The notes under the pieces were generated by a model. It made no database searches, was not told the origin of the DNA, and was given only the letters and a program-made list of their open reading frames with translations. The translations under genes and the position numbers were made by a program. Shown here one piece after another: positions 34,428 to 43,976 of a stretch of 64,000 nucleotides of DNA. The stretch comes from Paenibacillus antri (lineage in GTDB: Bacteria > Bacillota > Bacilli > Paenibacillales > YIM-B00363), in the NCBI RefSeq assembly GCF_005765165.1, contig NZ_VCIW01000004.1, positions 124,001 through 188,000 of the forward strand, written 5' to 3'. Position 1 is the first letter of the stretch; every line of letters begins with the position of its first letter.

Positions 34428-35222
34428 CTACAGCGCGGCCAGCTTGCGCGCCGCCAGTTCGACGAGGCCCGCGACTTGCAGTTCGAATCGAATTTTGCCT
34501 TCCTCCGCGGACGCTTCTTCCAGCATGATCCCGCCGCCGCCGTCGCCGACGCCCAGCTTCGGCACGTCCGCGTCTTCGTTCGCTTCCAAGCGGACCCGAT
34601 CCTTGCACAAGTAGAGCATCATGCTGGTTTCATAGCCGCCGGCATGGTCGCCGCCCCTTCGCGGGTCGCCTCTCGGGACGAGCTTGTTCTCCATCGTCGC
34701 GACGACGGGCTCCGCGCCGTCCGGCGACTTGAACGAGTAGCACACTTCATCCATGACGTTCTGTTGGATCGACGGGTTATGTCCGGAGACGAGAACGACG
34801 AGCCGAAACCCTCGCGCTAAGTAATTGGAGCAAGCGCTCTGCAGCAGCTTCGCGAACAGGTCCGTCGCCATCGGATAAAAAGATCCGGGCAGCTGGAAGC
34901 CCGCCTCCGCGTCCATGCCGTAGCCGATGCCGTGCCCGCAATCCCAATGCGCGTCCGCGGCGAAATAAAGGGGAGGCATGACGACGCCTCCCGCGGCGCG
35001 TGCGGCGTGAATGCACACCTGCTCGGCTTTAATGGAATCGCAGCCGAGCGGGTTGTGCCGGCCGTGCCATTCGATCGTGCCGAGCGGTTGATAAGCGACC
35101 GGGAATCGCTCCATAACGGCGAGCAGCTCGCCGGGGCGTAAATAAGCCGCCCTCACTTCGTCGGGGATCGGTTCCAGCGGCACATGACGCGCGACGACTT
35201 CGGGCTCGTAATACGTTTTCAC
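34428..35222 (-). CDS. Creatininase-family amidohydrolase
   Basis: 264 residues from a GTG at 35222 with AAGGAG 8 bases before it; an in-frame ATG 60 codons upstream would add a poor N-terminus. Family motifs: LGTIEWHGRHNPLGCDSIKA (Glu, His and Asp metal ligands), DAHWDCGHGIGYG, and GFRLVVLVSGHNPSIQQNVM. The family includes creatinine amidohydrolase, mycofactocin peptidase MftE and riboflavin-pathway hydrolases. No neighbouring gene specifies the substrate. The divergent gene is nrnB. Confidence 0.86.
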   Translation of the reverse strand: MKTYYEPEVVARHVPLEPIPDEVRAAYLRPGELLAVMERFPVAYQPLGTIEWHGRHNPLGCDSIKAEQVCIHAARAAGGVVMPPLYFAADAHWDCGHGIGYGMDAEAGFQLPGSFYPMATDLFAKLLQSACSNYLARGFRLVVLVSGHNPSIQQNVMDEVCYSFKSPDGAEPVVATMENKLVPRGDPRRGGDHAGGYETSMMLYLCKDRVRLEANEDADVPKLGVGDGGGGIMLEEASAEEGKIRFELQVAGLVELAARKLAAL

Positions 35223-35393
35223 TCGGGCGTCTCCTTCTTTCCTTCTTAGGTTTACTGTATTCTCTTCGCGCCTCGATCCGCACTCTCCTGCCGCCGCGAC
35301 GGCGAAAACCTCCCTTAGGGAATAAAGTGGAAACCGATCGGGAAACCCTACCCTTGGCAACACCATCTCGCGCGGCAAGGGGACCGGGAATCC

Positions 35394-36581
35394 ATGCATC
35401 ACTTATTCACGCACAACGATCTCGACGGCGTCGGCTGCGGCGTCGTCGCGCGCTGCGCCTTCGGGGAGAAAATCGAAGTACGGTACAATTCCGTCCAAAG
35501 CATCAACCCGCAAGTATCGCGGTATATGGATGCGTATCGGGAGAAGCCGAAGAAAGGCGGGTTCTTGTTCGTTACCGACTTATCCGTATCCGAGGAGGTA
35601 GAAGCCCGCATCGACCGCTTTCTCCAAAACGGCGGCAAAGCGCGTCTTTTGGATCACCATAAGACTTCTCTGCATCTGAATCGGCATCCGTGGGCGACCG
35701 TGCAGGTCGCATACGACGACGGCCGGCAGACGTCCGCCACGTCGCTTTTCTACGATTATCTGGTTCAGCATCGGATGCTGCAGCCGAACGAAGCGCTCGC
35801 CGAATTCGTGGAGCTCGTGCGCCAGTACGATACATGGGAATGGGAAAAACACGACAACGTTACGGCGAAGCGGCTGAACGACTTGTTTTTCCTGCTGTCG
35901 CTGGACGAGTTCGAGGACCGTATGGTCGAGCGGGTGAAGCGGAAGGAGGGATTCGCCTTCACCGACTTCGAGGAGAAGCTGCTCGAGCTGGAGGAAAGCA
36001 AGATCGACCGGTACGTGCGCCGGAAAAAGAGAGAGCTGGTCCAGACGTTCGTCTCGGACCGGTGCGTCGGCATCGTGCATGCGGAGTCGTATCATTCGGA
36101 GCTGTCGCACGAGCTCGGGAGGGCGTTCCCGCATCTGGATTATATCGCGATCTTGAATGTCGGGGGGAAGAAGCTCAGCCTGCGGACGGTGCACGATCAT
36201 GTGGACGTCTCCGACATCGCGGCGGGGTACGGCGGCGGCGGACACGCGAAGGCGGCGGGCTGTCCGCTTAGCGACGCGGCGTTCCGCGCCTACGCCGTCG
36301 AACCGTTCGCGCTCGACCCGCCCCGGCCCGACGCCGACAGGAACGAGTATAACGTCAAGGGCTCGGAGTATGGCGTGTTGTACGAAAACCGAGCCGGGGA
36401 GCAGCTGTTTCTGTTTCAAGCCGAAGGCCGATGGCACCTCGACGCGAACGGGGAGACGGCGGAACCGGCGTTCGACGCGTTCGAGGAAGCCGAACGTTAC
36501 GTGAAGCGGCGGTACGCCGCATGGCTCGTTCGCGACGATGCGTTCATTCAATATTTAATGCGACACGCGGGCAAGCGGTAA
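35394..36581 (+). CDS. nrnB: DHH-family nanoRNase/oligoribonuclease NrnB
   Basis: 395 residues, near the length of B. subtilis NrnB (YngD). DHH phosphoesterase motifs: HNDLDGVGCG (residues 7-16), VTDLSVSEEVE, and the DHH signature LLDHHKTSLHLN; the C-terminal DHHA1 domain ends in YGGGGHAKAAGCPL. It degrades 2-5-nucleotide RNAs and possibly linear di-nucleotides such as pGpG in the cytoplasm. Its 3' end overlaps the end of the convergent membrane-protein gene by 27 bases. Confidence 0.93.
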   Translation: MHHLFTHNDLDGVGCGVVARCAFGEKIEVRYNSVQSINPQVSRYMDAYREKPKKGGFLFVTDLSVSEEVEARIDRFLQNGGKARLLDHHKTSLHLNRHPWATVQVAYDDGRQTSATSLFYDYLVQHRMLQPNEALAEFVELVRQYDTWEWEKHDNVTAKRLNDLFFLLSLDEFEDRMVERVKRKEGFAFTDFEEKLLELEESKIDRYVRRKKRELVQTFVSDRCVGIVHAESYHSELSHELGRAFPHLDYIAILNVGGKKLSLRTVHDHVDVSDIAAGYGGGGHAKAAGCPLSDAAFRAYAVEPFALDPPRPDADRNEYNVKGSEYGVLYENRAGEQLFLFQAEGRWHLDANGETAEPAFDAFEEAERYVKRRYAAWLVRDDAFIQYLMRHAGKR

Positions 36582-38828
36582 AACAGAAGCGCGGCCAACG
36601 ACCCGGTACGGGCGTTCCGGCGTACCGAAGCCGCCTTGGGCGGACGCGTCCAAGCGCAGGAAGACGGCGGGGACGACGCCGGTACGTTCGCCGGCGGCGT
36701 CTCGATGATAGACGAAGCCGTCCTCGCCGACGATGCGGACCATGCTGGCGCTGCCGGCGTACGGCGTCCTCACCCAATATGGCGTCGCGCTCCCCTGCGG
36801 GTTCGCCTTCGTTAAGAAGGAGCCTCGCATGGAGACATGGCGGACAAGCTGCTGCGCATCTAGCAGGAACACGAGCTCAGACGCTCGCCGTCCGTACGCG
36901 CGATCGTAATTTTGCTCTGCATGCCGAGGAATGCTGCTCCAGTAATGAGGTTGGTCGCCGAATTGCTTCCGGTCGAGGCGCTGCGCCGACACGAGGGTGT
37001 TCAAGGCGGCGGCGGTTAACAGCTTGCGTTCCTCGTCGGTAAAGCCGGCGAGGAACGTCTCGTTCAGCCAGCGCCTGAGGTCCGAGGTTTCCCAATCGTT
37101 CGATCCGTAGCTTCTTGCTTCTTCTCCCGCCGGGAGCGATTCGTCCACGGCGTCGAAGGGCTTCGCGGCGATCGCGTCCCTGGACCATAATAAGTAGCCT
37201 TCCTCCTCTTTCGCGAGTACGGTCCACAGCAGGGGCTTGTCTTCATACCGGCCCAACTGCACCGTATCGCCGACCCGAATACCGGAGGCGGCGGTCGCCG
37301 GCGCGGACTCCGGCTCTTGCGTCCAACGGAAGGCCGGAAGCAGCAGTGCCGCCGCGCAGACGATTAAGACGCTCCGCGCGGTCGCGCGATCCGCGATCCA
37401 CGCCGCGCCGACGAGCAGCATCAAGTCGAAGCAAGCGGCGAAGAGAAACATATGCTTCTGCAAGTCCGCCTCCCCGTTGCCGAGCACCGGGACGACCCAC
37501 TGCATCGCCGTCGTCGACAGCAGCAGCAAGACAGCGCTGAGCGCAAGCTTCGTCCGCGGGCTCGGCGACGGCTGCCTGAACAGCTTGACGAGCCTATAAG
37601 CGATCGCCGCGAGATAACAGGCGAATCCCGCGACGACGATCGGGAAGGCGATGCCGACCGCCCGCTTGCGCAGCCCTTCCCACAACGAGAATCGCTTCGT
37701 AAAGCTTAACCGCTCCAGCCCCGCATCCGGTTCGTAATTGCCTACATAGGAGGGACGCAGGAACACGCTTGCATCCGCCGAGACGCGCAGCTTCTCGACG
37801 AGCCTGTCGGGATGACCGACATAGAACCTCAGGATGTCCGCATACGACACGCGATCGTAGACGTCCCGTCGGAAGGCATCGCCGTAGATGTCGTACGGCG
37901 CATCGGGCATATAACCGTGGGTGCCTCGGAGCGCGGCGTATTTCGGGTCGAGCCCGAGCTCCGCGGCATCCTCGGCCGGCGTCGGGGAATCCTTCAACAC
38001 CCCGAAGAAGATCGATTGGTATTGATTCACCTGCTTCATCCACTGCGGCGCGGAGGAGAAGAAGAGCATCGAGAAGAGCAGCAGCGCGCCGCTTCCCGCG
38101 ACGACGGTCGCCCGGGAGAATCGATCCTTCCGGACGAACAAGATCGCGCACCCGAACAACGCTAACAGAAAACCGATCGGCGCGTTCGCCACCTTGGCGG
38201 AGACGAACAGCGCGCTGGACGCGTAAAACAAGAAGAGCGGGAGCTTTCTTGAGGGATTTCCGTAAATGCACCACGCGACGCTGCCGGCCGTAAGCAGCAA
38301 CGCGACGAGAATGGTCGCTTCCCCGTAGAAGGAATGAAAGTATAGAATATATCCCGCGTCGCAGAACAAGAAGATCGCCGCAGCGAAGACGAGCAATCTC
38401 GCGATCGTTCGCTTCGCGCCGAGCTTGGCGACGAAGAGAGCCAAGCCGGCGCCGTATAAGACGATATAGAGTCCCCCTAGGAACCGGATATCGAACAGGG
38501 CGACGTCCATCCGCAATAACCGGCGGAATCCGTCGTTCAGAAGGAGCGCCGCTTTCGTCAGCAGCAGCTGGGAGCTGACGTATCCGAGTTCGTTTTCCAA
38601 GTCAGGAAATAACAGGTTACGAAGGCTGCCCGCGGCCGCTTCGGTCAGGCGAAACTCCCGGAACGCGTGGAAGTACCTCGGATGCTCGTTGGGCAACAAG
38701 CCCAGCGGCTGCACCGCTCGGGCATAATCGCTGTTATCGGCCAGCCCGACGAAGGGCGGCAGGAATAGGATCGCGCTCATGACGAGTACGATAAGCCCCC
38801 ACAGAAGCAAACCTCGCTGCGTAGTCAA
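36555..38828 (-). CDS. Polytopic membrane protein with C-terminal DUF6273-like domain
   Basis: 757 residues from a TTG at 38828, with GGAGG 7 bases upstream; an in-frame ATG at 38909 lacks such a site. Residues 1-520 contain about 11-12 membrane helices with a long extracytoplasmic loop; the opening ILFLPPFVGLADNSDYAR resembles WsfD-type glycan hexose transferases, which I note as a resemblance only. After about 540 comes a soluble domain, VGDTVQLGRYEDKPLLWTVL, then YGSNDWETSDLRRWLNETFL and PYWVRTPY, matching the DUF6273 (C-type-lectin-like) pattern. A cell-envelope glycan role is plausible. Confidence 0.6.
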   Translation of the reverse strand: MTTQRGLLLWGLIVLVMSAILFLPPFVGLADNSDYARAVQPLGLLPNEHPRYFHAFREFRLTEAAAGSLRNLLFPDLENELGYVSSQLLLTKAALLLNDGFRRLLRMDVALFDIRFLGGLYIVLYGAGLALFVAKLGAKRTIARLLVFAAAIFLFCDAGYILYFHSFYGEATILVALLLTAGSVAWCIYGNPSRKLPLFLFYASSALFVSAKVANAPIGFLLALFGCAILFVRKDRFSRATVVAGSGALLLFSMLFFSSAPQWMKQVNQYQSIFFGVLKDSPTPAEDAAELGLDPKYAALRGTHGYMPDAPYDIYGDAFRRDVYDRVSYADILRFYVGHPDRLVEKLRVSADASVFLRPSYVGNYEPDAGLERLSFTKRFSLWEGLRKRAVGIAFPIVVAGFACYLAAIAYRLVKLFRQPSPSPRTKLALSAVLLLLSTTAMQWVVPVLGNGEADLQKHMFLFAACFDLMLLVGAAWIADRATARSVLIVCAAALLLPAFRWTQEPESAPATAASGIRVGDTVQLGRYEDKPLLWTVLAKEEEGYLLWSRDAIAAKPFDAVDESLPAGEEARSYGSNDWETSDLRRWLNETFLAGFTDEERKLLTAAALNTLVSAQRLDRKQFGDQPHYWSSIPRHAEQNYDRAYGRRASELVFLLDAQQLVRHVSMRGSFLTKANPQGSATPYWVRTPYAGSASMVRIVGEDGFVYHRDAAGERTGVVPAVFLRLDASAQGGFGTPERPYRVVGRASVLPLARVSH

Positions 38829-38980
38829 TCCATCCCCTCCGAAAACATCGGTCCTTTCGCATCCAGTCTGGCCTCGATTCGACGCTTCCATAACACGATT
38901 CGACATCATCTATGAAAAATCGCCCTCAAGTATGATAGGATTATAGTATCTCAACTAGAAAAATCGAAAGGATCGGAACG

Positions 38981-39460
38981 ATGAACGAAGCGTACTACGA
39001 ACTGGAATCGCGACTGGAACGATCCCCGAAGCAGCGGGAAAACAAGGCGGAACGCACTTACAAGTGGGCCGCGAAGGCCGGGATCGTCGCGCTGTGGCTG
39101 CTGTTGGCCGGAGGCGCCTTCGCGTCGGCGTATTATTACGTCGGCGGCATCCGCGCCGAGCTTGAGCAGATTCAACGGACGAATCAACAACATATAGCAG
39201 ACGTGAACGGGAAGTTAACGCAGCTGCAGGGGGCGCTTCAGTCCAATCAGGAACTCGCCGCGCAGCTTCAAGCGCAATTCGCCGTCGTCGAAAGCGAGTT
39301 AACCGCCGTGAAGGAACAGATGTCGCTGGCCGGCGATTCGCTCAGTACGACGGCGGAATCGAAGAAGGCGCTGAATGAGCGGATTACGGACCTAAGCAAG
39401 GAATTGGAGGAGCTGCGCAAATCGATCAAGAAGCTGGAGGAAGCGGCGCGTGTCTACTAA
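38981..39460 (+). CDS. Membrane-anchored coiled-coil protein
   Basis: 159 residues: charged N-terminus (about 1-30), one membrane helix (AGIVALWLLLAGGAFASAYY, about 33-52), then a heptad-rich coiled coil to the end (LEQIQRTNQQHIADVNGKL, ITDLSKELEELRKSIKKLEE). No catalytic motif. It overlaps the phosphodiester-glycosidase gene by 11 bases, so the two are translationally coupled and probably act together at the cell surface. Confidence 0.8.
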   Translation: MNEAYYELESRLERSPKQRENKAERTYKWAAKAGIVALWLLLAGGAFASAYYYVGGIRAELEQIQRTNQQHIADVNGKLTQLQGALQSNQELAAQLQAQFAVVESELTAVKEQMSLAGDSLSTTAESKKALNERITDLSKELEELRKSIKKLEEAARVY

Positions 39461-40559
39461 ATCGCTGATTCCGCTCGGCTTGCTCGTTACCGCGCTGCTC
39501 GGCGTTACGGCGGGCTTTCAGCTGCGCTCCTCCGAGCTGAAAGCCGCCTATGCGCCGTCCGTTCTGTCGTATGCGGACGCGGAAACGTCGATCGAAGGCG
39601 TAAGCAAGCTTGCCGACGACGTGTCGGCCGCCTACGCGTCGATAGCGGATACGGCGGATGCGTCGGCCGAACGGCTGTCCGAAATCGACGCCTACTTAAT
39701 GGAGATGACGGAAGCCGCCCGGCGGGAATCCGCGTTCGACGCAGAGCAGCATGACGCTGTCGCGGATCTAGTGAACAAGAGCAAGCAGCAAAATCAAGCG
39801 ACGGAAGATACGCTCGAATCGGTGCTGGGCACGCAGCTCGGCAAGCCGATCGGCCAGACGTTCGGCAAGAAAGCTACCGTTAAGGTGTTTTCGTTGAAGG
39901 AAGCCGGCTACCGGGGGTACTTGGCGAAGGTCAAGCTGCACGACCCGAAGGCGATCAAGCTCGTCATGTCGAACGACAAGATCGGCGATAAGGGCGAGAC
40001 GACGAGCTCGGCGGCGAAACGCACCGGCGCCGTGCTGGCGATCAACGCCGGCGGATTTTCGAAAGACAAGAACGGCCTTCTCTACCCGATGGGCGTCACC
40101 GTCGTCGACGGCGAAATCGTAGCGTTCTACCAGACCGGACTCAGCTTCATCGGCATTAACAAAAACGGACATTTGGTCGGCGGCGAAATTACGTCCCGGA
40201 AAGATATCGAAGCGCTCGACGTCGAGCAAGGCGCTACGTTCGTTCCGACGCTGCTCCAAGACGGCAAGAAGCAGAAGATTCCGACCAAATGGAAAAACAA
40301 ACGGGAGCCTCGGACGATGATCGGTCATTTCTCGAACGGGGACCTGCTGCTGATCGTCATCGACGGCAGGCAGAAGGGCTACAGCAACGGCGTGACCCTC
40401 GAAGAAGCGCAGACGAAGCTGCTCGAGTGGAACGTCAGAGATGCCTACAACCTCGACGGCGGCGGGTCGAGCGCCTTCGTTTACGACGGCAAATTGCTGA
40501 ACAGCCCGTCCGACGGGCGGGAGAGGAAGGTCGTCTCCAATTTCGTCGTGCTTCCGTAA
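39450..40559 (+). CDS. Phosphodiester glycosidase (NAGPA-like) family protein
   Basis: 369 residues from a GTG at 39450. An N-terminal signal anchor (LIPLGLLVTALLGVTAGF) precedes a helical region (about 45-120), then the NAGPA-type domain: LAINAGGFSKDKNGLLYPMG, RTMIGHFSNGDLLLIVIDG, and the hallmark AYNLDGGGSSAFVYDGKLLN. Relatives remove N-acetylglucosamine from phosphodiesters; bacterial members (YveB/EpsL-type annotation) are linked with surface polysaccharides. Coupled to the preceding coiled-coil gene. Confidence 0.88.
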   Translation: MSTKSLIPLGLLVTALLGVTAGFQLRSSELKAAYAPSVLSYADAETSIEGVSKLADDVSAAYASIADTADASAERLSEIDAYLMEMTEAARRESAFDAEQHDAVADLVNKSKQQNQATEDTLESVLGTQLGKPIGQTFGKKATVKVFSLKEAGYRGYLAKVKLHDPKAIKLVMSNDKIGDKGETTSSAAKRTGAVLAINAGGFSKDKNGLLYPMGVTVVDGEIVAFYQTGLSFIGINKNGHLVGGEITSRKDIEALDVEQGATFVPTLLQDGKKQKIPTKWKNKREPRTMIGHFSNGDLLLIVIDGRQKGYSNGVTLEEAQTKLLEWNVRDAYNLDGGGSSAFVYDGKLLNSPSDGRERKVVSNFVVLP

Positions 40560-40679
40560 TTGCTATGATCGATCTAGTACCATTTTCCTATATGAAAATA
40601 ATCCCAACTTCTAATGTCGCATGGAAGCGATTGACTTATAATAAAGCCAACCGAATCGCCGAAGGGGTTTAGGAGCGGA

Positions 40680-42782
40680 ATGCGGAACGAGATCGTGACG
40701 ATGCGAGCGGAAAGCAACGATTTTGTCGGGCGGACGGAAGAACTAGAGACGCTGCGAAGACATGCGGCCGGGGAATCGGAACGGCGGTGGCTTCATATTT
40801 ACGGGCAGAGCGGGATCGGCAAGTCTGCGCTGCTCCGCCGGTTCCGCTCGGAACGGAAGGAATTTCTCTGTTATTTCGTCGACGGCGGGAAGATCCTGCA
40901 GCAGCAGGACGACGTCTTCGATCAACTCGTTTCCCGGCTTCGGGAGGAGACGAGGGACCATGACGTCGACCATTCCGATCCGGACGCCGTTACCGAGCGG
41001 ATGAACCGTCTATCGCGGCGCCGCCGGTCGGTTCTGCTGATCGACGGGTTCGATCAATGGCATGCGGTCGAGCATTGGTTTCTGCAGTGGATCGCGTCGC
41101 TGGAGCCGTCGATTCGGATCGTGACGACCGGACGGAACGCGCTTACCGGCGGGTGGCTGTATGCCGCCGGGGCGGTCCCCGCACATGCGTTCCGGCTGCA
41201 AGCGCTGACCTCGGACGAGGTGGAGCGCTACGCTCTGCACCGAGGGATCGTAAGCCGCGAAGGACGATCGCAGTTGGTCCGCTTCTCCCGAGGAGTCCCG
41301 CTCGCCATGACGCTGGCGGCGGAATCGATAGCGAGGGGCGGGGAGACGGCGCACGGCCTGGACCGCGGCGAACAATTTCAACTCGTCTCCGCTTTGATGG
41401 CCCGATTACTCCAGGGAGCGCCGCATTCTACTCAACGTCTGTTGGAGGCTGCTTCCGTATATTGGCACTTCAACGAGGAGCGGCTCGCCGCGATTGCGGA
41501 TTTCGGGCTCGATACGGCATCGTTTCGGCAGTTCGTCGCGCTGCCCTTCGTCTTATTGAAGCCCGACGGCTGGGTGCTGCACGACGCCGTGAGAGCCTGG
41601 GCGTTGGAGGATTTCCAGCTTCGCCGGCCGAACGCATACGAGCGGATGCGGAGCAAGGCGCTGGAGCACATTCGCAAGGAAGAACAGGCGCAGCCGACGC
41701 TTCGCCGGAAGCTGCAGATCGAGAAGATGAACCTGCACGAGCATCCGATCGTTCGCGGCATCTGCTTTTCCGGTCACCCGGACGACGATATCGAGGTGCG
41801 TTCCTGCAGACCGGTCGACATCCCCGCGATCCGGCAGTTATACGTCGAGTTCCACCGATTCGCCGCTCCCGAAGCCGCGGAGGATCCGCCGCTCGAACGG
41901 CACATCGAAGCGATCTTCGAGATCGCTCCGGCCGCCTTCGATACGATCTGGCAGCGGGAGCGCATGATCGCCTTCATCGGGAAAGTTCCGCTGGAAGGGC
42001 GGATCCTCGAGGCGTTACGTAGGGAGCCGTTGCTCGATCCGTTCTTTCGGGGATGGAAGCCCGTCCCGAACGCGTATCTGTTCACGTTCGTCGGGATCGC
42101 GCCGGAGCTGGAAGGGAAGACGCGGGCGCTCATCATTAACGCGTTGATGAACCGCTTCTCCCGGTCCGAGTGGATTTTGGACTTCACTTGCCTGAAGGAA
42201 TGGTTCCCCGTATTCGAGCTGTGCGGCTTCGAGCCGGCGCCTTGGGCCGACGCGTTCACGCCGCTCGGCACCGAATATCGCGCGTTCGTCCTCGATCTCC
42301 GGCATGAGGATTTCATCACGAGGCTGGATCGATCCGTAAGCCGTCAGGCGTCTCCGGAGGCGTCTTCGGTACCGGCTTCCGAACCTGCTTCTCCCCGACC
42401 GACTCCGTCCGAGCCGCAAGAGTCGAACGAGCTGAATGAACTGAAAGCCGTTCTGAAACATTGGAGCGCCCTTCCGCGGAAGCCGGCGCTGACGGAGCGT
42501 TACGTTCGATTGTTCCCGCATCGTATCGTCGATCGGCAGCCGAAGGAGCAAATCGGCGCCGTCGTTCGACGCCAAATCGAGGACGCGATTCGTCGATTGG
42601 AAGAAGGCGACGAATCGGAAGAGATGCTAGGAAGACTGCTTACTCTTGCCTATATTCGAGCGGTGCGGCCGAACGAACGCATCGCGAAGGCGCTGAATAT
42701 ATCCATGGCGACTTATTATCGCCATCTGCAGAAAGCGCTGGAAGCGTTGTATCACGCGTTATCCGCCGAAGGCGATACGTAA
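40680..42782 (+). CDS. STAND-type ATPase with GNAT-like module and C-terminal HTH
   Basis: 700 residues. FVGRTEELETL (15-25) and Walker A GQSGIGKS (42-49), then Walker B SVLLIDGFDQW and a sensor TTGRNAL identify an NB-ARC/STAND-like AAA ATPase, with a winged-helix-like region after it (about 240-330). Residues 380-540 resemble a GNAT acyltransferase (EVRSCRPVDIPAIRQLYVEF, FVGIAPELEGKTRALI) without clear catalytic residues. After a Pro/Ser/Glu linker the last 110 residues end in a helix-turn-helix, NERIAKALNISMATYYRHLQ. Possibly a signal-dependent transcription factor like MalT-type STAND proteins. A TATAAT at 40637-40642 may be its -10. No neighbour identifies the signal. Confidence 0.75.
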   Translation: MRNEIVTMRAESNDFVGRTEELETLRRHAAGESERRWLHIYGQSGIGKSALLRRFRSERKEFLCYFVDGGKILQQQDDVFDQLVSRLREETRDHDVDHSDPDAVTERMNRLSRRRRSVLLIDGFDQWHAVEHWFLQWIASLEPSIRIVTTGRNALTGGWLYAAGAVPAHAFRLQALTSDEVERYALHRGIVSREGRSQLVRFSRGVPLAMTLAAESIARGGETAHGLDRGEQFQLVSALMARLLQGAPHSTQRLLEAASVYWHFNEERLAAIADFGLDTASFRQFVALPFVLLKPDGWVLHDAVRAWALEDFQLRRPNAYERMRSKALEHIRKEEQAQPTLRRKLQIEKMNLHEHPIVRGICFSGHPDDDIEVRSCRPVDIPAIRQLYVEFHRFAAPEAAEDPPLERHIEAIFEIAPAAFDTIWQRERMIAFIGKVPLEGRILEALRREPLLDPFFRGWKPVPNAYLFTFVGIAPELEGKTRALIINALMNRFSRSEWILDFTCLKEWFPVFELCGFEPAPWADAFTPLGTEYRAFVLDLRHEDFITRLDRSVSRQASPEASSVPASEPASPRPTPSEPQESNELNELKAVLKHWSALPRKPALTERYVRLFPHRIVDRQPKEQIGAVVRRQIEDAIRRLEEGDESEEMLGRLLTLAYIRAVRPNERIAKALNISMATYYRHLQKALEALYHALSAEGDT

Positions 42783-42789
42783 AGAGAAA

Positions 42790-42845
42790 GCCTGAGATCC
42801 CGGACGAACCGCATCGTCGCCGGGCGTCTCAGGCGATTTTTTTCG
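42790..42845. terminator. Terminator after the STAND ATPase gene
   Basis: GCCTGAGA (42790-42797) pairs with TCTCAGGC (42827-42834); an inner CCGG/CCGG pair extends it, and an 8-base T tract follows after GA. Confidence 0.8.
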
Positions 42846-42857
42846 CTTACGGCATCA

Positions 42858-43976
42858 TTACGGCGCTTGCACTTCGAGCTCGGCTTGTTGGATGCCCGGC
42901 ACCAGCGGACTGAACTTGAATTCGACCGAGTCGGCGTACGGTCCGATATTCCTCTTCCGGATTTTTAGCGGGATGCGTTCTTCGCCGGGAGGCGCGTATA
43001 CGGCGGTCGCCGTGTAGGTGCCGACCGGCACGTCGTTCATGCCGAAGCCGCCGGGGAAGTTGAAGCCGAATCCGGCGATCGTCCGACCGTTCCCGTCCGG
43101 GACGAGCGTCAGCTCCACATGATCTTCGGTATAACCGTTCGCGAAGCTGTTGAGATCCATGTACAGATATAGCTCTCCGAAGATCGTCTCCGCTTCCGGC
43201 ACCGTAAAGTTCCGGACGGCTCCCGTATTGCCGGCGAAGGGACGATCGACGTCGGGGATCAAATCCACGATGAACTCATCGACGAGGTGCGAGCCGCCCA
43301 TATTCCATGTCGCGGCCAGCAGCGGCAGCTCGATCCGATAGTAGCCGTCGGCGTCGGTGACAGCATGCAAGTTGCTGTTATATAGCAGCTGGTTATCGGC
43401 GAACACTTCGGCGCCTTCCACCGGGGAGCCGTTAGCGGCGACCACGCGTCCCTTCGCGACGTAAGGCTCAGCTTCGTCCGCCGAGGCCGTCGGAACGGTC
43501 GGATCGCTCGGGCGGGCGGCGCCGACGGTAATCGTCGAGACGTTGCCGCTAGAGACGAAGGCGACGTCGTAACCGCTGTTTTCCGAGACGAAGCGCAGCG
43601 GCACCATCGTACTGCCGCCAATGATCTGCGCCGGGACGTCGAGTCGGACGTCGCTGCCGTTCACACGGGCAACGTTCTTATCGATCGTCAATTCGATCGT
43701 GACGCCGTCTTTCGTCCCGACCGCGCTTCGGCCGCCGGCGTCGCCGGCGTCGATCCACTGTACCGTATACCCGAGCGATTCGAACAGCTTGCGGAAGGGG
43801 ACGAGCGTTCGTCCTTCCTTCAGTACCGGCTGCGCCTCCGAGAACCGGAGAAGCTCTCCGTGCACATAAACGTTGACCGCGCCTCCGGCCGACAACGCCG
43901 TGTGCGAACCCAAGGCAAGGAACAGCAAGGCGCTTCCGGCAACCCTCACGTACTTAGGCAGGGTTGGAATCGACAT
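42858..43976 (-). CDS. Exported protein with copper-amine-oxidase-like and carboxypeptidase-regulatory-like domains
   Basis: 372 residues from the ATG at 43976 (AAGGAG upstream). Signal peptide (VRVAGSALLFLALGSHTALS), then two copper-amine-oxidase N-type repeats (LVPFRKLFESLGYTVQWID and MVPLRFVSENSGYDVAFVSS), a short linker, and an immunoglobulin-like carboxypeptidase-regulatory fold starting AKGRVVAANGSPVEGAEVFA. These are non-catalytic wall-associated modules, abundant in Paenibacillus. The protein probably binds or displays ligands at the cell surface; function unknown. Confidence 0.82.
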   Translation of the reverse strand: MSIPTLPKYVRVAGSALLFLALGSHTALSAGGAVNVYVHGELLRFSEAQPVLKEGRTLVPFRKLFESLGYTVQWIDAGDAGGRSAVGTKDGVTIELTIDKNVARVNGSDVRLDVPAQIIGGSTMVPLRFVSENSGYDVAFVSSGNVSTITVGAARPSDPTVPTASADEAEPYVAKGRVVAANGSPVEGAEVFADNQLLYNSNLHAVTDADGYYRIELPLLAATWNMGGSHLVDEFIVDLIPDVDRPFAGNTGAVRNFTVPEAETIFGELYLYMDLNSFANGYTEDHVELTLVPDGNGRTIAGFGFNFPGGFGMNDVPVGTYTATAVYAPPGEERIPLKIRKRNIGPYADSVEFKFSPLVPGIQQAELEVQAP

